DNA of 64,000 bases from an uncultured Dyadobacter sp. (GTDB taxonomy: Bacteria; Bacteroidota; Bacteroidia; Cytophagales; Spirosomataceae). The notes beneath the pieces were generated by a model that saw nothing but the letters and a program-made list of their open reading frames with translations, was not told the DNA's origin and did not search any database. Positions 58,262-64,000 of this stretch are shown here, piece after piece. Within the stretch, counting starts at the first letter, position 1. Every line of letters starts with the position of its first letter. A program made the position numbers and the translations under genes. Where the stretch lies: NCBI RefSeq assembly GCF_946482605.1, contig NZ_CAMLSE010000001.1, forward strand, positions 434,001-498,000. The letters are read 5' to 3'.

Positions 58262-59020
58262 ATGGAAGCACAGGAAAATAAAGTGGCATTGGTGACAGGT
58301 GCCAACCAGGGAGTAGGATATCAGATTGCCAAAGCCCTTGCAGACGAGGGATATACAGTTTATGCAGGCTCGCGCAACCTGCAAAATGGCGTAGCCGCGG
58401 CCGAAAAGATAGGCGGTGAATCGCAGGCCATTCAGATCGATGTGACGGACAAAAATTCGGTCGAAAATGCGGTTGCAAAGGTGCAGCAAGACTTTGGCAA
58501 ACTCGACTTGCTGGTAAACAATGCAGCCATTTCTCACGCAGGAAAACCCGGCAGGACGCTGGAAGAAATTATGGCCAGCAATCGTCCGAGCATTTCCTCC
58601 GTGGATGAAGTGCGTACGGTATGGGAAACGAATGTCTTCGGGGTGGTTGTAGTGACGCAGGCTTTCCTGCCGCTGCTCCGTAAGGCCAATGCGCCGCGTA
58701 TCGTAAATGTATCGAGCGGGTTAGCTTCGCTTACTTTGGCCCGGGATCCGCAAAATCCTTATGCCCCGCACTTTGAATTGATCTATGGTGCGTCCAAAAC
58801 CGCGATGAATGCCGTGACCGTGGCATTTGCCAATGAACTGGAAGCCAGCGGTATTAAGGTAAGTGCGGTGAGCCCCGGCTTTACGGCGACGGCGCTGAAC
58901 AATTTTCAGGGAACGGATTCAGTGGAAGTGGGTTCGCGTGAGCCGGTTCGGGTGGCGCTCGAAGAAGTGGGCCCGACGGCGCTCTTCACGGGCCCGAACC
59001 AGGAAGTTTTCCCGTGGTAA
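58262..59020 (+). CDS. SDR-family oxidoreductase (carbonyl-reductase-like)
   Basis: 252 residues from ATG 58262. VALVTGANQGVGYQIAKALA, the Asp motif (AIQIDVTDKNSVENAVAK), LVNNAAISHAGKPG, catalytic Ser in IVNVSSGLASLTLA and YGASKTAMNAVTVAFANELE with Tyr-x3-Lys intact. VSAVSPGFTATALNNFQGTD and the tail LFTGPNQEVFPW agree with NADP-dependent carbonyl-reductase-like enzymes. An AraC regulator follows on the same strand 78 nt downstream after a strong terminator. Substrate unknown. Confidence 0.93.
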   Translation: MEAQENKVALVTGANQGVGYQIAKALADEGYTVYAGSRNLQNGVAAAEKIGGESQAIQIDVTDKNSVENAVAKVQQDFGKLDLLVNNAAISHAGKPGRTLEEIMASNRPSISSVDEVRTVWETNVFGVVVVTQAFLPLLRKANAPRIVNVSSGLASLTLARDPQNPYAPHFELIYGASKTAMNAVTVAFANELEASGIKVSAVSPGFTATALNNFQGTDSVEVGSREPVRVALEEVGPTALFTGPNQEVFPW

Positions 59021-59032
59021 AATTTATTTATT

Positions 59033-59081
59033 CCTGAAACAAAATCTGTGGCGATGAATTTGCCACAGATTTTGTTTCAGG
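59033..59081. terminator. 20-bp perfect hairpin terminator
   Basis: The arm at 59033-59052 (CCTGAAACAAAATCTGTGGC) is the exact complement of 59062-59081, with a 9-nt loop GATGAATTT. It lies 13 bp after the SDR stop and 17 bp before the AraC start. Its length and perfection are unusual. Confidence 0.9.
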
Positions 59082-59097
59082 TGTTTAACTGCATTCC

Positions 59098-60018
59098 ATG
59101 AAAAAAGAAGAGCTTCTCCGGTTTCGTTCCATTTCAGCTATTCATCAGGCGTTTGGCTTGCCCAAGCCCCAACACCCACTGATAAGCCTGACGCATTTCG
59201 ATGAAAATAATCCGTTTAATACCGATCATATACCGGCATACGATGTACTGAATTTTTATAAAATTACATTCATCGTACAAAATGCCGGCAGACTGAAATA
59301 CGGACAGAGTTATTACGACTTCGAGGAGGGCAGCATGATGTTTATGGCCCCTCAGCAGTTGGTCGGTCCGACAGAGTACAGTGAGGGCGGAGAATCTTAC
59401 GTACTGCTCATCCATCCCGACTTTTTGTTGGGTTATCCGTTGGCGAAGAAGATCAAGCAGCATAGTTATTTTTCGTATTCGGTCAATGAGGCCCTGCACC
59501 TGTCCGACCTGGAAAAAGACGTGGTGTTGTCGGTGTACCACATTATTGAGCGTGAGCTGAATAGTCGTGTGGATGAATTCAGTCAGGAGATCGTCATCGC
59601 GCAGATTGAATTGTTACTCAGCTATGCGAGTCGTTTCTACAAACGGCAGTTTGTTACCCGCAAGGCCGCTTGCAGTACTCTTCTGGAAAGAACCGAATGC
59701 GTCGTCAATGACTACCTGAACAACCGGAAAACGCTCGATATGGGCGTGCCCACGGTGCAGTATTTGTCCGAGCAATTGCATGTTTCTTCCGGCTATCTGA
59801 GTGACATGCTACGCTCGCTTATCGGTCAGAATGCACAGCAATACATCCACGAAAAGCTTGTCGAGAAAGCGAAGGAGCAACTGTCAACGACCGATATGTC
59901 GGTGAGTGCAGTGGCTTATGAACTTGGTTTTGAGCATTCTCAGAGCTTCAATAAGTTTTTTAAACAGAAAACCAGCCAATCGCCGCTGGAATTCAGGCAA
60001 TCGTTCATTCATGTATAA
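59098..60018 (+). CDS. AraC-family transcriptional regulator
   Basis: 306 residues from ATG 59098. The N-terminal cupin-like AraC_binding domain (about 30-110) holds ITFIVQNAGRLKYGQSYYDF and MMFMAPQQLVGPT. The C-terminal HTH pair: VPTVQYLSEQLHVSSGYLSD, MLRSLIGQNAQQYIHEKLVE, VSAVAYELGFEHSQSFNKFF and KQKTSQSPLEFRQ. Downstream of and on the same strand as the SDR gene. It is a typical regulator of such SDR genes in Bacteroidota, so it probably controls that gene. Confidence 0.94.
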   Translation: MKKEELLRFRSISAIHQAFGLPKPQHPLISLTHFDENNPFNTDHIPAYDVLNFYKITFIVQNAGRLKYGQSYYDFEEGSMMFMAPQQLVGPTEYSEGGESYVLLIHPDFLLGYPLAKKIKQHSYFSYSVNEALHLSDLEKDVVLSVYHIIERELNSRVDEFSQEIVIAQIELLLSYASRFYKRQFVTRKAACSTLLERTECVVNDYLNNRKTLDMGVPTVQYLSEQLHVSSGYLSDMLRSLIGQNAQQYIHEKLVEKAKEQLSTTDMSVSAVAYELGFEHSQSFNKFFKQKTSQSPLEFRQSFIHV

Positions 60019-60089
60019 TGCTGGTTCTGCCTGAAAGCTTTCGGCGCAACAGGACTGCTATCCGGATCGAAAATACGTGTCCGGTTCAG

Positions 60090-60644
60090 CTATTGTTGCT
60101 TCGATGGGGCATAGTACAGCAATACGGCGCCGCTGGCAAAGGTGTGCGTCTTTATCAATTCCAAAACCACCCCGTCGGCCAGTTGGTCGAATAACGGCAA
60201 ACCTTTTCGCGCCACCACCGGGTGGACCATCAGCTGAAATTCATCCACGAGGCCGAGGTTCATCAGGGCAATGATCAGGCTGCGGCTGCCGACCAGAATG
60301 TCGCCGCCTTCTTCTTCCCGGAGCGCCCGCGTTTCCGTTTCGAGGTCGCGGGTAGCAACCCTTGCGCTTCTCCAATCCACACTTTGCAGGGTGCGGGAAA
60401 ATACGATCTTGGGAATGGCGTCCATATTCACTGCAAAATCATCCATTGCTTTTTCTCCGCTGGGCTGTTCCACCAGGCCTTTCCAGTACTCCATCAGCAG
60501 ATAGGTTTTCCTGCCGTACAATGCAGTGCCGGAGTTTTTCAGGAGCTCACCGTAGTGATCGTGCACTGCTTCGTCGGGCGAAACAGCAGTGTGATCGCAA
60601 AAACCATCGAGCGTCATATTGATACCGGCGATTATCTTTCTCAT
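60090..60644 (-). CDS. Dihydrofolate-reductase-fold (RibD C-terminal-like) protein
   Basis: 184 residues from ATG 60644. MRKIIAGINMTLDGFCDHTA, GTALYGRKTYLLMEYWK, KIVFSRTLQSVDWRSARVAT, GGDILVGSRSLIIALMNLGL, VDEFQLMVHPVVARKGLPLF and the NADPH-binding tail FASGAVLLYYAP follow the dihydrofolate-reductase family of Bacteroidota. Neither folA nor ribD context is present; members act as pyrimidine or other NADPH reductases. It is convergent with the AraC gene at 59098-60018. Confidence 0.93.
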   Translation of the reverse strand: MRKIIAGINMTLDGFCDHTAVSPDEAVHDHYGELLKNSGTALYGRKTYLLMEYWKGLVEQPSGEKAMDDFAVNMDAIPKIVFSRTLQSVDWRSARVATRDLETETRALREEEGGDILVGSRSLIIALMNLGLVDEFQLMVHPVVARKGLPLFDQLADGVVLELIKTHTFASGAVLLYYAPSKQQ

Positions 60645-60908
60645 ACGTGATCAAATTTGTTGATTAGGTTTGGAACAGTAGCAAAACTAGCTAATTGCAA
60701 GTCCCTTACCGCGGTCATTTCGAACATATTAAGGGGGGATTTGAGACAAGTTTGAGACCTCAATCCGGTTAACCGCTATCGTGCCAGCTTGCATATGTCC
60801 CCGCCGCGGCGCTGAGGTCTTGACGATGTTCTAAAATGAGGGCACTGATTTACATTAGAAATCAATTAAATTCATTTTTATAGTCAACAAATCATCACCG
60901 TTCAGCTC

Positions 60909-61532
60909 ATGAAATTCCTTATTCTTTTAATTACACTCAGCGTTGTGTTCCCTGCAAAGGCGCAACAGCATGACAGTACGACCATTAAAGCTGTATTTGG
61001 TTCCACCAACGCAGAAGTGCACGAACTAATGGGATTTTTGGGAGTAGAGCATTTTCATATTGAATTAAATGACCCTAAACTGGCTGGAAAATATTTTCAC
61101 CTGATCAGCCAGGAATTTAAGAACGGGGTAGCTCAGTCTGAACAGGATATGTTCGGCTTTGCCAAACGTAAAGAACCCTTACAGTTTGACTCCACTGGTC
61201 GGCTTGCTTTTGATGTATATGCCCGAAGTGTTGATCAGACTACCATAGAAGCCTTTTTCAAACTACCCAGGGTTGGCCAACGAAAGACATATAAAGTGGA
61301 AGCCGATGATGCCAGACGGTATAGTTTCAGGACGGATATTTTGAGCTATAAAAATAACACAACGGTCGTGCCCATTGGGAAAAAGTTCCCTTTTCTTGTT
61401 CACACATTACCTTATGACAAGGATGGTTTTTCTTACTATTGTACGGTTGCGCAAAGTCGTGTGGCAGTTACCGATTGGTACAAAGAATTTGGAGTCAAAC
61501 ATTATATCGCTTATCAGCTCGTTCTGGAATAG
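60909..61532 (+). CDS. Secreted protein of unknown function
   Basis: 207 residues; signal peptide MKFLILLITLSVVFPAKAQQ. The mature part has no recognised domain: KAVFGSTNAEVHELMGFLGV, HFHIELNDPKLAGKYFHLIS, FKLPRVGQRKTYKVEADDAR and a C-terminal YWYK-like end (WYKEFGVKHYIAYQLVLE). Two Met/Phe-rich helices and several strands. It is flanked by a 263-bp empty gap upstream and does not look co-transcribed with a neighbour. Confidence 0.7.
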   Translation: MKFLILLITLSVVFPAKAQQHDSTTIKAVFGSTNAEVHELMGFLGVEHFHIELNDPKLAGKYFHLISQEFKNGVAQSEQDMFGFAKRKEPLQFDSTGRLAFDVYARSVDQTTIEAFFKLPRVGQRKTYKVEADDARRYSFRTDILSYKNNTTVVPIGKKFPFLVHTLPYDKDGFSYYCTVAQSRVAVTDWYKEFGVKHYIAYQLVLE

Positions 61533-61620
61533 CAAGCAGGGTACTTTAATGCATCACGGACCAGTCTGCCGGAAATAGAGTACTTCTTTCTGGAAAAAGT
61601 GATGTCAGGCTTCGTACCCG

Positions 61621-62124
61621 CTACGCACCTACCACATTCGCGATCATGGACATATAATAGTTTACGCAATGCAGACAGGTCAGAAGCATTAGTTCTTTGG
61701 AAGCCAATGACTCAAAGCGCTCGGAAGTCGTGATGTGGTAGTCATAGTTCAGCGTCCTCCATTTTAAATCAGGCGTCATGGCCAGCAGTTCGGACCCGTC
61801 GTGATCGGTCAGTACAAATGATTCCCTGAATACGCCCCGGTGTTTGAACAGGTAATGGGCCGTGACGTCGTAAAAATGGGTTTGCATTACAATGTCCCCG
61901 TGCCAATTGATTGCAAAGGTGAGCAGTTGATTACCCTCCTGTTTGACTTCAATGGTTGTGCTCCAAAATCCCTTGGGTTCAACCTGGTAGGTCAAATTGT
62001 GTGCCATCTTTATCGATGCGCTGAACGAGAACCAGTTTTTGTAGGAAAGGCTTCCGATTAATCCCTTGCCACCAGTTAGGTCAAATGTTAAGGAATCCGT
62101 TGATTTTGCCTGATAGTCAGCCAT
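61621..62124 (-). CDS. Conserved-looking protein of unknown function
   Basis: 167 residues from ATG 62124. Mostly beta-strands: LTFDLTGGKGLIGSLSYKNW, NLTYQVEPKGFWSTTIEVKQ, LTFAINWHGDIVMQTHFYDV, ELLAMTPDLKWRTLNYDYHI. It resembles the beta-barrel-like proteins with repeated tubby-like or phospholipid-scramblase-like strand pattern, but this is only an impression. The C-terminal hydrophobic helix (LMLLTCLHCVNYYMSMIANV) may be a membrane anchor. No signal peptide. Confidence 0.65.
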   Translation of the reverse strand: MADYQAKSTDSLTFDLTGGKGLIGSLSYKNWFSFSASIKMAHNLTYQVEPKGFWSTTIEVKQEGNQLLTFAINWHGDIVMQTHFYDVTAHYLFKHRGVFRESFVLTDHDGSELLAMTPDLKWRTLNYDYHITTSERFESLASKELMLLTCLHCVNYYMSMIANVVGA

Positions 62125-62188
62125 AGTCTTGTGATTGTTTTCGTTTTATCCATTCGTATTATCCTTTCAGCTCGCCGTTTGCGGCCTG

Positions 62189-62836
62189 CTACAAACCTTG
62201 TTTCAGTTGCTCCATTTCGTCAATGGTCGCTTCGAGTTTGTCGAATACGCGTCCGTACATCAGGCGAACTTCCCATCTGTAAATCCTGGCCGAGAAGCAG
62301 AGCATCAGGAGGATCATCACTCCCCCGGCTGCCAGCGCGAAAAATGGGACATGTTCGATGAAAAGCAGGTCGGGAAACTTCTGCTGTGTCTTCAACGTAA
62401 GTCCCTGCCTGTTCCAGGCCGACCATATCGTGCTTATCGCTATCAAAACGTAGACCGGGTAGGAGTAACGGGCTATTTTTTCACTTTTTAGCACGACCTC
62501 TTTCAGCCATCGGTGCAGCGATTTGAGGTAATCCAGACTGGTCGCTGCCTGATCCAATGCTTTGATACTATCGATCTGCCGTTTGTTGTACCATGCCGTA
62601 AGCAGCAGCAGCACAGATGCAGCGGCACCTTCCCATACAGCGTCCAGAAAATAGTATACAATGGGAAAAATAATCGCTGTGGTTACAATGATGATCAGGT
62701 TGAGCCTGAACATCCTCTCCATCCGACCGACCAGGTGTCTCGATTTCTGATTGTACAAGTCGTTGATTTTCGGAGCGACCAAACTGCTTTCATTCAGAAA
62801 ACCTTCCTTCCAGATAGCCTCAATTGAATTTTTCAT
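62189..62836 (-). CDS. Four-helix membrane protein overlapping the ECF sigma gene
   Basis: 215 residues from ATG 62836. A soluble N-terminus of about 45 residues, two membrane helices (LNLIIIVTTAIIFPIVYYF; AASVLLLLTAWYNKR), a central helix rich in charged residues and two further helices (YPVYVLIAISTIWSAWN; ALAAGGVMILLMLCFSA), ending in a coiled-coil-like EATIDEMEQLKQGL. Its start overlaps the end of the sigma gene by 17 bp, so translation is coupled. A role as anti-sigma factor or sigma-controlled effector is inferred from this arrangement only. Confidence 0.8.
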   Translation of the reverse strand: MKNSIEAIWKEGFLNESSLVAPKINDLYNQKSRHLVGRMERMFRLNLIIIVTTAIIFPIVYYFLDAVWEGAAASVLLLLTAWYNKRQIDSIKALDQAATSLDYLKSLHRWLKEVVLKSEKIARYSYPVYVLIAISTIWSAWNRQGLTLKTQQKFPDLLFIEHVPFFALAAGGVMILLMLCFSARIYRWEVRLMYGRVFDKLEATIDEMEQLKQGL

Positions 62837-63314
62837 CCAGTATTTTCTTTAAACGCTCTTTAATTCGGTTCACGCGTACGCCGATATTATTGGCATTGGT
62901 GTCAAGTATCTCTGCAATTTCCTGATGCGACTTTTCGTCCAGGTGGAGCAGGATCACAGCCCTGTCAACTTCTGACAAACATCGGATAGCTGCGTACAGT
63001 TGGTTCAGGGCCTCGTCTTCAAAGGCGTTGTTTTCGGTGGAGGCTACATCCGGCAGAACGTCCGATGTGAAATACGCCCTGCCGTGGCTGTTTCTTTTTT
63101 TGAGCAGCGTCAGGCACACATTGAGCGAAATACGGTAAACCCAAGTCGACCATTTGCATTGCTCGTGAAAATTGTCCCTTGTCCGCCAGATTTGCAGGCA
63201 AACCTCCTGGTAATAGTCCTCAAAATCCTCCTGCGAATCGGTATATGCCCGGCAGATCTTGATGATGATGCCGGCAAAAGGCAGGACCGATAGCTGGTAA
63301 AAATCTGTACTCAC
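62820..63314 (-). CDS. ECF RNA polymerase sigma factor
   Basis: 164 residues from GTG 63314 (MSTDFYQLSVLPFAGIIIKI). Region 2: DFEDYYQEVCLQIWRTRDNF and CKWSTWVYRISLNVCLTLLK; region 4: ALNQLYAAIRCLSEVDRAVI, LDEKSHQEIAEILDTNANNI, GVRVNRIKERLKKILDEKF. A compact sigma without C-terminal extension, distinct from the FecI-like factor at 13296. It overlaps a four-helix membrane protein gene, a frequent sigma/partner arrangement; no FecR gene follows. Confidence 0.94.
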   Translation of the reverse strand: MSTDFYQLSVLPFAGIIIKICRAYTDSQEDFEDYYQEVCLQIWRTRDNFHEQCKWSTWVYRISLNVCLTLLKKRNSHGRAYFTSDVLPDVASTENNAFEDEALNQLYAAIRCLSEVDRAVILLHLDEKSHQEIAEILDTNANNIGVRVNRIKERLKKILDEKFN

Positions 63315-63546
63315 CTGATTTGTTTTGGCGCTAACCTGAAATTTTTCCGGTCATTGTCCATCGGACCGACTTTGGGTAATTCTTTGCAAGCTTCCTCATT
63401 TTCTGTTCTTTGTGCTAATTAGTGGCTATTTTAAAAGAACATTACATGCGGCTTGAATTTTTTTAGAGAGCGGGCAAATGTAACGCTTAGCTGCCAATCT
63501 CCGAAAATTGCCGGGCGCGGGGATAAGGGTAACGAAAAACGGTAAT

Positions 63547-64000
63547 TCAGCCTTTGGGTGTTATTTTTCTTTGCCACGCCGGCATCAGCTTATACAGCGG
63601 CCGAATAGCCATAACAACGAGCAAGAATGCAGATAATGTTCTCAGCGTCTGCCTATTTTCCTGTGAGATATCGGGCACCAAGTGAGCGGTGTAGCCGTAT
63701 AAGCCAAGCGCCAGCAGTGTTCCCAGTGCTGCGGTTGCCCCTTGTAAAAGCGCCGTTATAATTCGCGGAGGCCGTTGGGTCCCGGACGGATTCAGAACCA
63801 GAATCCAGGCAACCCAAAAAGGCAGCTGAAACGGATTGAAAAGGTTCATGACAAACCCTGAAACTGCCGGAACCGCAATGGACGAATAGCCCGGTCGGTT
63901 GGGTAACTGGTAGCTGGTGTCCAGCACCGATATCACTGTAATGCAAACCATCAGGATTGCACCTGCGATCCATAGGTTACTATTCCGGTACCGTTCCGGT
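63547..64000 (-). CDS. LysE-family-like transporter, N-terminus cut by window edge
   Basis: The minus-strand frame is open from base 64000 to the stop at 63547 (about 150 codons). An ATG at 63951 exists, but the reading upstream of it (PERYRNSNLWIAGAILMVCI) is a credible membrane helix, so the start is beyond the edge. Three or four hydrophobic helices with FVMNLFNPFQLPFWVAWILV, a motif like the conserved second half of LysE/RhtB exporters, and the tail LYKLMPAWQRKITPKG. LysE proteins export amino acids or derivatives. Substrate unknown. Confidence 0.7.
   Translation of the reverse strand, partial: PERYRNSNLWIAGAILMVCITVISVLDTSYQLPNRPGYSSIAVPAVSGFVMNLFNPFQLPFWVAWILVLNPSGTQRPPRIITALLQGATAALGTLLALGLYGYTAHLVPDISQENRQTLRTLSAFLLVVMAIRPLYKLMPAWQRKITPKG

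Overview
The window is from a member of the Bacteroidota, most likely a Cytophagales relative of Dyadobacter or Spirosoma. Supporting signs are SusC/SusD pairs, an ECF-sigma/FecR system, several AraC regulators with N-terminal membrane domains, LytTR two-component signalling, promoters of the TTTG-N19-TAnnTTTG type and weak Shine-Dalgarno signals. The genus is an inference. I see no rRNA, complete tRNA, CRISPR array, integrase or intact insertion sequence.

Layout. 0-6.2 kb (minus strand): a SusC transporter cut by the left edge, a stand-alone degenerate receiver protein, and a LytTR response regulator with its 7TM histidine kinase. 6.2-10.1 kb: an AT-rich, gene-poor, decayed stretch. It holds an orphan WxcM/FdtA-like cupin without the usual histidines, a TIGR04325-type methyltransferase with three in-frame stops, small unknown ORFs and a nested hairpin. 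It looks like the ruin of a surface-polysaccharide locus. 10.1-13.1 kb: a secreted S41 peptidase, a small membrane protein and a TAP-like alpha/beta hydrolase. 13.3-24.7 kb: a GC-richer polysaccharide utilisation locus on the plus strand (ECF sigma, FecR, SusC with STN domain, SusD, GH28, GH115). 25.1-31.5 kb: a PAS-LuxR regulator, a lipoprotein with three Ig-like repeats, an SDR, an imine-reductase-like oxidoreductase and an HxlR regulator, interspersed with remnants of a second LuxR gene and of an AraC gene.

31.9-39.6 kb is mostly ordinary: NIPSNAP protein, serine hydrolase, AraC regulators, VOC protein, DUF3995 protein, NAD(P)-binding protein and a DJ-1/PfpI protein. 39.7-56.9 kb is the most system-like accessory block. 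It has a TIGR01782-like TonB receptor with a secreted tyrosine-phosphatase-like protein and a divergent 7TM-AraC regulator; a tannase/feruloyl-esterase; and a minus-strand operon of TonB receptor, small secreted lipocalin-like protein, large tannase-like alpha/beta hydrolase with a PKD-like tail and DUF1593 hydrolase. That operon is divergent from a Nudix-type regulator, across a control region with a perfect 10-bp inverted repeat and a 10-bp-periodic array. 57-64 kb holds a truncated HigA-like antitoxin, a TIMP-like secreted protein, SDR plus AraC, a DHFR/RibD-like protein, unknown proteins, an ECF sigma gene overlapping a membrane-protein gene and a partial LysE-like transporter.

How parts may work together: two or three substrate-uptake modules each combine an outer-membrane transporter, secreted or periplasmic hydrolases and a dedicated regulator. 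Two direct repeats, each a tRNA/tmRNA-3'-end-like sequence followed by a near-identical hairpin, lie at 9.68 kb and 31.58 kb. They bracket the PUL segment and suggest past integration or rearrangement.
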